From AWTP1-13 sp035762425 (lineage in GTDB: Bacteria > Pseudomonadota > Alphaproteobacteria > Rhizobiales > Hyphomicrobiaceae), in the NCBI GenBank assembly GCA_035762425.1, contig DASTOW010000251.1:1-9024 (forward strand): a stretch of DNA of 9,024 nt, read 5' to 3'. Each line of letters opens with the position of its first letter. Positions within the stretch are counted from its first letter, which is position 1. A program made the translations under genes and the position numbers. Below the pieces are notes generated by a model. The model was given only the letters and a program-made list of their open reading frames with translations. It searched no databases and had not been told where the DNA came from. Below are positions 1 to 6,409 of the stretch, in pieces.

Positions 1-296
1 CCGATGCCGCCGGCGACCTCGGCGAGACCGGCGATGGCACCCTTCACCACGGTCGAGGTCGCCACCTCGTCGTGCGTGGTCATGGCGCCGATCACCAGGT
101 TGTTGCCGCGCTTGTCGATGCCTTTTAGCTCGGCCACCCGCGACAGGTCGACGATCACCTTGGGACTGGCGAGGCGCTGTTTCATGGTCGGCAGCAGCGT
201 GTGGCCGCCGGCCAGCAGCTTGGCCTCGGGGCTCGATGCCAGCAGCTTGGCTGCCTCGGCCACCGACTGCGGGCGATGATAGTTGAAAGCGTACAT
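1..296 (-). CDS. coxM: FAD-binding subunit of CO dehydrogenase-like / xanthine dehydrogenase-family hydroxylase (CoxM type), partial
   Basis: This is the N-terminal 98 residues of the medium, FAD-binding subunit; the rest lies beyond the left edge. In the enzyme family it takes electrons from the 2Fe-2S subunit and hands them to an external acceptor. The sequence shows the opening motif MYAFNYHRPQSV, the FAD-contact motif AGGHTLLPTMKQRLA (residues 29-43) and the second family motif IGAMTTHDEVATS (about 69-81), followed by GLAEVAGGI, all typical of CoxM proteins. The ATG has a strong Shine-Dalgarno, GGGAGGA, at 303-309 with a 6-nt spacer. It follows the coxL stop codon by 15 nt, so it is the third gene of a coxS-coxL-coxM operon. 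The family assignment is secure. The physiological substrate is unknown, so the coxM symbol denotes homology only. Confidence 0.93.
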   Translation of the reverse strand, partial: MYAFNYHRPQSVAEAAKLLASSPEAKLLAGGHTLLPTMKQRLASPKVIVDLSRVAELKGIDKRGNNLVIGAMTTHDEVATSTVVKGAIAGLAEVAGGI

Positions 297-311
297 GTCC
301 GTTCCTCCCGC

Positions 312-2675
312 CTATTCCGCAGCCATCTTGGTCGCCGACGCCTGTGCCGCCTTCCACACCGCCAGCGGCGTTGCCGGCATGGCGATGTTCTCGTGGCCCA
401 GCGCATCGGTGATGGCGTTGATCACGGCAGCCGGTGCCGCGATCGCGCCCGCCTCGCCGCAGCCTTTGATGCCGAGCGGATTCGACGGACACGGCGTGCT
501 GGTCATCGCCACATTGAAGGCAGGCAGGTCGCTCGCCCGCGGCATAGTGTAGTCCATGTAACTTGCCGTGAGCAGCTGGCCCTCGGGACTGTACACCGCA
601 CCCTCCAGCATCGCCTGGCCGACGCCCTGGGCGATGCCGCCGTGCACCTGGCCCTCGACAATCATCGGGTTGACCAGCGTGCCGAAGTCATCCACCGCCG
701 TCCATCGGTCGATGCGCGTTGCGCCAGTTTCCGGATCGATCTCGATCTCGCAGATGTGTACGCCCGAGGGGAAGGTGAAGTTGGTCGGATCGAAGAAAGC
801 GCCTTCCTTCAGACCCGGCTCCAGCTGCTGGCCCGAGAACTTGTGGGCGATGTAGGCCTGCAGCGCTACCTCCGGGAAGGTCAGCGTCTTGTTGGTAGCC
901 TTGCTGGAGAAGATGCCGTCATTGAAGTCGACGGTGTCCTCCGGCACCTCCAGTACGAAGCCCGCCACTTTCTTGGCCTTGACGATTACCTTGTCGATGG
1001 CGCGGTAGATCGCCGACATGCCGACCGCACCGGAGCGCGAGCCGTAGGTGCCCATGCCGAACTGTACCTTGTCGGTATCGCCGTGCACGACAGTGACCTG
1101 CTCGATCGGCACACCAAGGCGCTGCGAGACCAGCTGGGCGAAGGTGGTCTCATGTCCCTGGCCGTGGCTGTGTGACCCGGTCAGCACCTCGATGGAGCCG
1201 GTCGGATTGACGCGCACCTCGGCCGACTCCCACAGCCCGACGCCAGCGCCGAGCGAGCCGACCGCGGCGCTCGGCGCGATGCCGCATGCCTCGATGTAGG
1301 CCGAGAAGCCGATGCCGCGCAGTTTGCCCTTGGCCTTGCTCTCGGCCTTGCGCGCGCCGACGTTGCGGTAGTCGGACATCTCCAGCGCCTTGTCGAGGCA
1401 AGCCGCGTAGTCGCCGGCGTCGTAGGCCATGATCACCGGCGTCTGGTGCGGGAACGACGTGATGAAGTTGCGGCGGCGGAATTCGGCCGGGTCCTGGCCG
1501 AGCTGGCGCGCCGCCACTTCCATGAGCCGCTCAACGACGAAGGTCGCTTCCGGCCGGCCCGCGCCGCGATAGGCATCGACGGGCGCGGTATTGGTATAGA
1601 CCGCATCCACCTCGCAGTAGATGGCCGGGATGTCGTATTGGCCCGACAGCAGCGGCGCATAGAGGTAGGTCGGCACCGAGGATGAGAACGTCGACAGATA
1701 GCCGCCGAGATTGGCCTTGGTGCTGGCCCTGAGCGCCAGGACCTTGCCGGCGGCGTCCATGGCGAGTTCGGCGTGGGTGACGTGGTCGCGGCCGTGCGCA
1801 TCGGCGAGGAAGGCTTCCGTACGATCTGCCGTCCATTTCACCGGCCGGCCGACTTTCTTGGCCGCCCACACGCACACGACCTCCTCGGCGTAGATGAAGA
1901 TCTTGGACCCGAAGCCGCCGCCGACATCCGGTGCGATCACGCGCAGCTTGTGCTCCGGCGCGATGCCGATGAAGGCCGACAGCACCAACCGGGCAACGTG
2001 CGGGTTCTGGCTGGTGGTGTGCAGCGTGAAGGCTTCGTTGCCGGCGTCGTACTCGCCGATCGCCGCACGCGGCTCCATGGCGTTGGGGATCAGCCGGTTG
2101 TTGACGAGGTCGATCTTGGTAACGTGCTTGGCACTGGCGAACGCCGCATCGACGGCGGCCTTGTCGCCGAGATGCCACTGATAGACGGTGTTGTTGGGCG
2201 CCTCCGCGTGGATCTGCGGCTTGCCGGGATTCTGCGTGGTGGCGGTATCCACCGACGCAGTCAACACCTCGTACTCCACCAAAATCTGCTCGGCGGCATC
2301 CCGCGCCTCGGCCAGCGTATCGGCGATGACGACCGCCACGTGATCGCCGACATAGCGCACCTTGCCCTGCGCGAGAGCCGGATGCGGGCCGGCCTTCATC
2401 GGCGAACCGTCCTTGGAGTGGATCATCCAGCCGCAGATCAGGCCGCCGACCTTGTCCTTGGCGATATCCTCGCCGGTGAAGACGAAGACGTCATCGCGGC
2501 CCTTCAGCTTGGACGCATCGATGCGCTTGATGTTGGCGTGCGCGTGCGGCGAGCGCACGAACACGGCGTAGGTCTGGCCCGGGCGATTGATATCGTCGGT
2601 ATACTGGCCCTTGCCGGTGATGAAACGGTGGTCTTCCTTGCGCCGTACTGGCGCTCCGATGCCGGTTGCGCTCAC
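312..2675 (-). CDS. coxL: Molybdopterin-binding catalytic subunit of form II CO dehydrogenase-like hydroxylase (CoxL type)
   Basis: A 787-residue large subunit of the xanthine oxidase/CO dehydrogenase family, carrying the Mo-molybdopterin cytosine dinucleotide site. Seen in order: N-terminal hammerhead domain starting GAPVRRKEDHRFITGKGQYTDD (residues 7-28), VGGGFGSK (251-258), the active-site loop AYRGAGR (368-374), QGHET (506-510) with the following GTYGSRSGAVG stretch (542-552), and KGCGEAGA near the C-terminus (737-744), whose Glu741 matches the catalytic glutamate. The AYRGAGR loop is the form II signature; true form I CO dehydrogenases carry AYxCSFR with the Cu-ligating cysteine. CO oxidation is therefore not supported, and an aldehyde or N-heterocycle hydroxylase is equally possible. 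I chose the GTG start at 2673-2675 because GGGAG lies 6 nt upstream and the protein then begins at the family's usual point. An upstream in-frame TTG at 2730-2732 would add 19 unrelated residues and has no ribosome-binding site. Confidence 0.94.
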   Translation of the reverse strand: MSATGIGAPVRRKEDHRFITGKGQYTDDINRPGQTYAVFVRSPHAHANIKRIDASKLKGRDDVFVFTGEDIAKDKVGGLICGWMIHSKDGSPMKAGPHPALAQGKVRYVGDHVAVVIADTLAEARDAAEQILVEYEVLTASVDTATTQNPGKPQIHAEAPNNTVYQWHLGDKAAVDAAFASAKHVTKIDLVNNRLIPNAMEPRAAIGEYDAGNEAFTLHTTSQNPHVARLVLSAFIGIAPEHKLRVIAPDVGGGFGSKIFIYAEEVVCVWAAKKVGRPVKWTADRTEAFLADAHGRDHVTHAELAMDAAGKVLALRASTKANLGGYLSTFSSSVPTYLYAPLLSGQYDIPAIYCEVDAVYTNTAPVDAYRGAGRPEATFVVERLMEVAARQLGQDPAEFRRRNFITSFPHQTPVIMAYDAGDYAACLDKALEMSDYRNVGARKAESKAKGKLRGIGFSAYIEACGIAPSAAVGSLGAGVGLWESAEVRVNPTGSIEVLTGSHSHGQGHETTFAQLVSQRLGVPIEQVTVVHGDTDKVQFGMGTYGSRSGAVGMSAIYRAIDKVIVKAKKVAGFVLEVPEDTVDFNDGIFSSKATNKTLTFPEVALQAYIAHKFSGQQLEPGLKEGAFFDPTNFTFPSGVHICEIEIDPETGATRIDRWTAVDDFGTLVNPMIVEGQVHGGIAQGVGQAMLEGAVYSPEGQLLTASYMDYTMPRASDLPAFNVAMTSTPCPSNPLGIKGCGEAGAIAAPAAVINAITDALGHENIAMPATPLAVWKAAQASATKMAAE

Positions 2676-2679
2676 GGGG

Positions 2680-2687
2680 CTCTCCCT
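2680..2687 (-). promoter_or_regulatory. Ribosome-binding site deciding the GTG start of coxL
   Basis: On the minus strand AGGGAGAG precedes GTG (2673-2675), with the GGGAG core 6 nt from the start. The alternative TTG at 2730-2732 has no purine-rich tract before it and lies at the foot of a hairpin. This favours GTG as the true start. Confidence 0.7.
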
Positions 2688-2710
2688 TGGATGTGCGAAT
2701 TGTTCGGTCA

Positions 2711-2730
2711 GCGCCGGCTGCGACCGGCGC
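2711..2730 (-). other. Intercistronic hairpin between coxS and coxL
   Basis: Perfect 7-bp GC-only inverted repeat: GCGCCGG (2711-2717) and CCGGCGC (2724-2730) around a 6-nt loop. It lies in the 70-nt gap between the coxS stop and the coxL GTG start, so it would form in the operon mRNA about 35 nt before the coxL ribosome-binding site. No T-tract follows it in the direction of transcription, so a simple intrinsic terminator is unlikely. It may protect the coxS message or set subunit ratios; that role is inference. Confidence 0.5.
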
Positions 2731-2745
2731 AAAAGCAGTGCTGTG

Positions 2746-3315
2746 CTACTCGGCAGCCTGACGGCGGCTTGCGCCGGACATGGCAGCGGCGCCGGCGCGC
2801 ACTGCGGCGACGATGTTGTGGTAGCCCGTACAGCGACAGATATTGCCGTCGAGCTCCTCGCGAATCACCGCCTCGCTGACGTTGCCGCCCTTGCGATTGA
2901 CGATGTCGACTGCCGCCATGATCATGCCGGGTGTACAAAATCCGCACTGCAGGCCGTGATGCTGGCGAAAGGCCTCCTGCATCGGGTGCAGCTCGCCGCC
3001 CTGCGCGAGGCCCTCGATGGTGGTGACGGTCGCCCCGTCGCAGGTGGCGGCCAGCGTCGTGCACGACTTGATGGCGCGGCCGTCCACATGTACGACGCAG
3101 GCGCCGCATTGGCTGGTGTCGCAGCCGACGTGCGTGCCGGTCAGGCGCAGCTGCTCGCGCAGGAACTGCACCAGCAGCGTGCGCGGGTCGATTTCGCCTG
3201 AGACCGTTTTGCCGTTGACGGTCATATGGACGCTAGCGCGGCCGGGCGCCGTGCTCGAACCAGGCGAGCCGCCGGCCGCAGCCGGCCTGTCATCCTTGCG
3301 GGACTTGAAGAACAT
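2746..3315 (-). CDS. coxS: 2Fe-2S subunit of CO dehydrogenase-like / xanthine dehydrogenase-family hydroxylase (CoxS type)
   Basis: A 189-residue small subunit carrying two 2Fe-2S clusters that relay electrons from the molybdenum site of CoxL to the FAD of CoxM. An N-terminal plant-ferredoxin-like domain holds Cys65, Cys70, Cys73 and Cys85 (GCDTSQCGAC then KSC). A C-terminal helical domain holds Cys124, Cys127, Cys160 and Cys162 (QCGFCTPGM and NICRCTGYHN). All eight ligands are present, so the protein should be functional. It is first in the operon, 70 nt before coxL. The ATG at 3313-3315 is chosen because AGGAGGAGG lies 6 nt upstream. An internal ATG at 3223-3225 (Met31) would match the common family start (MTVNG) but has no ribosome-binding site. 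The resulting 30-residue leader, rich in Lys/Arg then Gly/Ser/Pro/Ala, is longer than in most CoxS proteins and does not look like a signal peptide. Confidence 0.95.
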   Translation of the reverse strand: MFFKSRKDDRPAAAGGSPGSSTAPGRASVHMTVNGKTVSGEIDPRTLLVQFLREQLRLTGTHVGCDTSQCGACVVHVDGRAIKSCTTLAATCDGATVTTIEGLAQGGELHPMQEAFRQHHGLQCGFCTPGMIMAAVDIVNRKGGNVSEAVIREELDGNICRCTGYHNIVAAVRAGAAAMSGASRRQAAE

Positions 3316-3339
3316 GCGTCGCCTCCTCCTGTTGCGGTC

Positions 3340-3356
3340 GGTGGCCCGAGGCCACC
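3340..3356 (-). promoter_or_regulatory. Small hairpin / inverted repeat in the coxS leader
   Basis: GGTGGCC (3340-3346) and GGCCACC (3350-3356) form a perfect 7-bp inverted repeat around CGA. It sits about 25 bp upstream of the coxS start codon, just before the Shine-Dalgarno on the transcribed strand. It could be an mRNA hairpin affecting translation or an operator half-site pair. In such GC-rich DNA a chance repeat of this size is also possible. Confidence 0.35.
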
Positions 3357-3462
3357 ACCGTCATTGTTCGTTGTGATTTGGATTACGCCACAGACGGGCA
3401 GCCTGCGCAATCGAGCGCGGCAGATTTACGGCGCCCATCGCGCATCCGCGTGGGTGGGCAAC

Positions 3463-3490
3463 GCGGGTGCGGGCCGCGGCCCGCACCCGC
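3463..3490. terminator. Perfect 28-bp palindrome, probable transcription terminator hairpin
   Basis: A gap-free palindrome with 14-bp arms centred between 3476 and 3477 (GCGGGTGCGGGCCG and its exact complement). It begins 34 nt beyond the stop codon of the minus-strand reductase gene, where a terminator is expected, and lies upstream of coxS. No run of T follows on the minus strand, so it is not a classical intrinsic terminator. Hairpins without a U-tract are common after genes in GC-rich bacteria, but a dimeric-regulator site for coxS is an alternative. Confidence 0.55.
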
Positions 3491-3524
3491 CCGATTTGGT
3501 GTCGCGCAGGTGCCCACTCCGCGC

Positions 3525-4172
3525 TCAGCCGCCCTTTGCAAGCACCACGTGCGTAGCATTCGGCGCGGCTATGTGTTCGCTACACCGATAGCCGAGCTTG
3601 GGGACGTCGATGCCGGCCAGCAAGTGTTCCCCGGCGCCTAGGAGGATCGGGGCAATGGCAAAATGCATCTCGTCGATCAGTCCCTCACGCAGATATTGCC
3701 GGATCGTAGCAACCCCGCCCATGAGCTGGATATCCCGACCATTGGCGGCTTCGGTCGCACGCCGCAGTGCAGCGTGAACGCCATCGGTGATGAAGTAGAA
3801 GGTGGTGCCGCCCTCCATGGTGACCGGCGCCCGGGGGTGGTTCGTGAGCACGAAGGTTGGAGCATGGTAGGGCGGGTTGTTGCCCCACCATCCCTGCCAG
3901 CTGTCGTCAGGCCAGGGTCCGCGCACAGGCCCGAACATGTTGCGACCCAAGATGAATGCGCCGATGCCCCGGAGCCCGCGCGCCGCGAAGTCGTCATCGA
4001 TGCCCGTCGTTCCACCAGACTTTCCGGCTTGCTGCTGAAATGTGCGGGTGGTCACAAACCAATTGTGCAAAGCTTCGCCGCCGACGCCGAGGGGCGCGCT
4101 GAGATCCTGGTTCGGGCCAGCGCCGTAGCCGTCGAGGGATATGGCGAAGTTGTGCACGCGGAGCTTGGGCAT
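3525..4172 (-). CDS. Dihydrofolate reductase-family protein (RibD C-terminal domain)
   Basis: A 215-residue single-domain protein of the RibD C-terminal/dihydrofolate reductase-like fold, expected to be a cytosolic NAD(P)H-dependent reductase. Seen: the opening beta strand and loop LRVHNFAISLDGYGAGP (residues 4-20), LGRNMFGP (75-82), a Trp-rich segment PWPDDSWQGWWGNNP (86-100), FVLTNHPR (107-114), and the C-terminal motif MGGVATIRQYLREGLIDEMHFAIAPILLGAGEHL (151-184), the most diagnostic part of the family. The length is usual for stand-alone members, which are mostly uncharacterised. There is no deaminase domain, so it is not a full RibD, and nothing nearby suggests riboflavin synthesis. The ATG is preceded by GGAAGG with a rather long 9-nt spacer. 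It is transcribed alone, away from the divergent ABC-F gene, and is followed by a strong palindrome. The true substrate is unknown. Confidence 0.88.
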   Translation of the reverse strand: MPKLRVHNFAISLDGYGAGPNQDLSAPLGVGGEALHNWFVTTRTFQQQAGKSGGTTGIDDDFAARGLRGIGAFILGRNMFGPVRGPWPDDSWQGWWGNNPPYHAPTFVLTNHPRAPVTMEGGTTFYFITDGVHAALRRATEAANGRDIQLMGGVATIRQYLREGLIDEMHFAIAPILLGAGEHLLAGIDVPKLGYRCSEHIAAPNATHVVLAKGG

Positions 4173-4504
4173 GTGCGGGTACCTTCCGTTCTAGTAGGGC
4201 AGATCAGTCCCGGGCATCGAGCCAGGCTCTACCATCACATCGAAGCGAGGCATGTGAAATCGACAAGACGTCAGAGATGTTGTGAGCAGGATCAATTGAT
4301 TGAGACAGCGTCGCCGTTGGTATGCGCATGTCCTGCCGCGTCACCTGGAACACATGCACGGCAATTGGGCCGCGGCAGCGGCCAGGCCCTGACCGACAAC
4401 ACATTTTCCTCCGCGCCCCGCGAGCTGCGGCGAATTTCTCGATCATCACGCCAGCCCTTCCGCGCTATAGAGCCGGCTGCAATCCTCACCACGGTGCTCG
4501 GGAA
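4173..4504. other. 332-bp divergent intergenic region
   Basis: This lies between the start of the minus-strand reductase and the start of the plus-strand ABC-F gene, so it should carry both promoters. A perfect 10-bp AT-rich palindrome, ATCAATTGAT, occurs at 4291-4300 in otherwise GC-rich DNA and could be an operator. TATAGA near 4465 resembles a -10 box for the ABC-F gene, but I see no good partner -35. The plus frame continuing upstream from the ABC-F gene to 4322 and an antisense frame at 4204-4449 encode nothing recognisable, so I treat the region as non-coding. Confidence 0.5.
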
Positions 4505-6316
4505 ATGCCCCCGCCACTCATACAACTCAGCGATATCGCGCTCAGCTTCGGTGGCACGGCCCTGCTCGACGGCGTCGAGCTGGCCGTTGCTGCGGGCCAA
4601 CGCGTCTGCCTGGTTGGGCGAAACGGCTCGGGCAAGTCCACGCTCCTGAAGATCGCAGCCGGCCTGATCGAGCCTGACCACGGCCAGCGCTTCGTGCAGC
4701 CGGGCGCCAGCATCCGCTATCTGCCACAAGAGCCCGATCTTTCCGGGCATGCCAGCACCTTGGCGTACGTGGAAGCTGGGCTCGGCCCCACCGACGATCC
4801 GCATCAGGCGCGCTATGTCTTGGAGCAGCTGGGGCTGAGCGGCGAGGAGGACCCGTCGCACCTGTCGGGAGGGGAGGCGCGGCGAGCAGCGCTGGCGCGC
4901 GTGCTGGCCCCCGCCCCCGACATTCTCCTGCTCGATGAGCCGACCAACCACCTCGACCTTGTGGCCATCGAGTGGCTGGAGGACGAGCTGCGCAGCCAGC
5001 GTGCTGCCCTCGTGCTCATCAGCCACGACCGGCGCTTCCTTGAGACCTTGTCGCGCACCACCGTGTGGCTCGACCGCGGCCAGGCGCGGCGCGTCGAGAT
5101 CGGCTTTGCTGGATTCGAGGCCTGGCGCGACGAGCGCCTCGCCGAGGAGGAAGTCGCCCAGCACAAGCTCGATCGCAAGATCGCCCGCGAGGAGCACTGG
5201 GTCCGCTACGGCGTCACCGCGCGGCGCAAGCGCAACGTGCGCCGCATGGCCAACCTGATGGCGCTGCGCCAGAGCCGCCGAGACTACCGCAAGACCACCG
5301 GCAAAGCCGTGCTGGCGGCCGGTGAATCAGAGGCCTCCGGCGCGCTCGTCATCGAGGCCAAGGATATTGCCAAGGCTTTCGGCGAGCGCGGAATCGTGCG
5401 CGATCTCTGCCTGCGCATCATGCGTGGCGACCGCATCGGCATCGTCGGCCCCAACGGCAGCGGCAAGACCACGCTGGTCAGCCTCCTGACCGGCACGTTG
5501 GCGCCTGACGCCGGCACCGTGAAGCTGGGGGCCAACCTTGAGATGGCGGCGCTCGATCAGGGCCGCGACAGCCTCGATCCAGAGTGGACGCTGAAGGAGG
5601 CATTGACCGGCGGCAGGGGCGACACGGTGACGGTCGGCGGCCAGACAAAACACGTCATGAGCTATATGCAGGATTTCCAGTTCACCGCCCTACAGGCGCG
5701 CACGCCGCTGCGTGCGCTGTCAGGCGGCGAGCGCGGACGCCTGATGCTCGCCCGCGCGTTGGCCAAGCCATCCAACCTGCTGGTGCTGGACGAGCCCACC
5801 AACGACCTCGACCTTGAGACGCTTGATGTGCTGGAGGAGATGCTCGCCGACTACGCTGGCACCGTCATCCTGATCAGCCACGACCGCGATTTCCTCGATC
5901 GGGTCGTCAATGCCGTCCTGGTTCCGGAGGGCGACGGGCGTTGGCTGGAATATGCCGGCGGCTACACCGACATGCTGGCCCAGCGCGGCGCCGATCTCGC
6001 CGGCCGCCAAGCGCCGAAGAAGGCCTGGAAGGCCGGCAAGCCGGAGCCGGCTGCCGCGCCGGCAAAAACCGTGCGACGCCGGCTCAGCTTCAACGATAAG
6101 CACGCGCTGGAGACGCTGCCCAATAAGATGGCGTCGCTGCAGGACAAGATGCGCACCCTGCAGCAGCGCCTGGAAGATCCCGGTCTCTATGCCCGCGACG
6201 CGAAGGCCTTCGCCGACGTCTCCGCCGCTCTCGCTGCCACGCAAGCCGAACTCACTGCCGCCGAGGAACGCTGGCTGGAGCTCGAGATCCTGCGCGAGGA
6301 AATTGAGGGCGCGTAG
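4505..6316 (+). CDS. uup: ABC-F family ATPase, Uup-like
   Basis: A 603-residue soluble protein with two ABC ATPase domains and no membrane segments. ABC-F proteins bind the ribosomal E site or act on nucleic acid rather than transport. Domain 1: Walker A GRNGSGKS (38-45), signature LSGGE (120-124), Walker B LLLDEP (141-146), His174. Domain 2: Walker A GPNGSGKT (315-322), signature LSGGE (405-409), Walker B LVLDEP (426-431), His459. The inter-domain linker (about 205-270) contains EEHWVRYGVTARRKRNVRRM, characteristic of Uup. An Ala/Pro/Lys-rich tether (500-525) leads to a charged C-terminal helical region (about 530-603) matching the Uup coiled-coil domain. Both catalytic glutamates (145 and 430) are intact. 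I chose ATG at 4505 because ABC domain homology starts there; the open frame upstream has no family similarity. The Shine-Dalgarno is weak. The antibiotic-resistance branch of ABC-F is less likely given the Uup-type linker and C-terminus. Confidence 0.94.
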   Translation: MPPPLIQLSDIALSFGGTALLDGVELAVAAGQRVCLVGRNGSGKSTLLKIAAGLIEPDHGQRFVQPGASIRYLPQEPDLSGHASTLAYVEAGLGPTDDPHQARYVLEQLGLSGEEDPSHLSGGEARRAALARVLAPAPDILLLDEPTNHLDLVAIEWLEDELRSQRAALVLISHDRRFLETLSRTTVWLDRGQARRVEIGFAGFEAWRDERLAEEEVAQHKLDRKIAREEHWVRYGVTARRKRNVRRMANLMALRQSRRDYRKTTGKAVLAAGESEASGALVIEAKDIAKAFGERGIVRDLCLRIMRGDRIGIVGPNGSGKTTLVSLLTGTLAPDAGTVKLGANLEMAALDQGRDSLDPEWTLKEALTGGRGDTVTVGGQTKHVMSYMQDFQFTALQARTPLRALSGGERGRLMLARALAKPSNLLVLDEPTNDLDLETLDVLEEMLADYAGTVILISHDRDFLDRVVNAVLVPEGDGRWLEYAGGYTDMLAQRGADLAGRQAPKKAWKAGKPEPAAAPAKTVRRRLSFNDKHALETLPNKMASLQDKMRTLQQRLEDPGLYARDAKAFADVSAALAATQAELTAAEERWLELEILREEIEGA

Positions 6317-6323
6317 TGTGACT

Positions 6324-6405
6324 TGTCATCCCGGAAGGCGCTGCAGGAGCCTATCCGGGAGCCATTGGATCGCGCATATTCGCTCGCGCGGATTGCGGGA
6401 TGACA
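6324..6405. repeat. 82-bp inverted-repeat element between convergent genes (REP-like / bidirectional terminator)
   Basis: The outer arms TGTCATCCCG (6324-6333) and CGGGATGACA (6396-6405) are exact complements, and a nested pair TCCCGG (6329-6334) / CCGGGA (6355-6360) is also present. The element almost fills the gap between the stop of the plus-strand ABC-F gene and the stop of the minus-strand crotonase gene. GTCATCCCG...CGGGATGAC ends resemble the dispersed intergenic palindromes known from many alphaproteobacterial genomes, but only one copy is visible here. It probably also ends transcription from both sides. Confidence 0.6.
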
Positions 6406-6409
6406 CCCC

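Larger units (their letters stand above)
3316..3524. other. Intergenic region between coxS and the reductase gene
   Basis: This 209-bp stretch holds the coxS leader and presumably the promoter of the coxSLM operon, which would be read on the minus strand. It contains the coxS Shine-Dalgarno (3322-3330), a short hairpin (3340-3356) and the 28-bp palindrome (3463-3490). I could not identify a convincing -35/-10 pair. Open frames that cross it have no recognisable protein content. Confidence 0.6.

Noticed and set aside
201..1175. Long plus-strand open frame (324 codons) opposite coxL and coxM
   Set aside because: Arg/His/Asp-rich translation with no recognisable domain; it is a GC-driven shadow of the well-supported minus-strand coxL and coxM genes.
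1773..2879. Plus-strand open frame (368 codons) opposite coxL and coxS
   Set aside because: Antisense to proteins with complete family motifs; low-complexity composition and no Shine-Dalgarno logic.
312..3315. Assignment as true aerobic (form I) CO dehydrogenase
   Set aside because: CoxL lacks the AYxCSFR loop with the Cu-binding cysteine; it has AYRGAGR instead.
4204..4449. Possible small minus-strand gene (81 codons) in the 332-bp gap
   Set aside because: No recognisable family and no clear Shine-Dalgarno; not enough to call a gene, although a species-specific small protein cannot be excluded.
4322..4504. 61-residue N-terminal extension of the ABC-F protein
   Set aside because: ABC-F homology starts at MPPPLIQLSDIALSFGG; the upstream residues show no similarity to the family and include Cys/Arg/Pro-rich sequence typical of non-coding GC-rich DNA.
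3663..4649. Plus-strand open frame (328 codons) overlapping the reductase, the intergenic region and the ABC-F start
   Set aside because: Antisense to the reductase and out of frame with the ABC-F gene; no recognisable domain.
4292..5197. Minus-strand open frame (301 codons) opposite the ABC-F gene
   Set aside because: Contains the mirrored composition of ABC domain codons; no family motif of its own.
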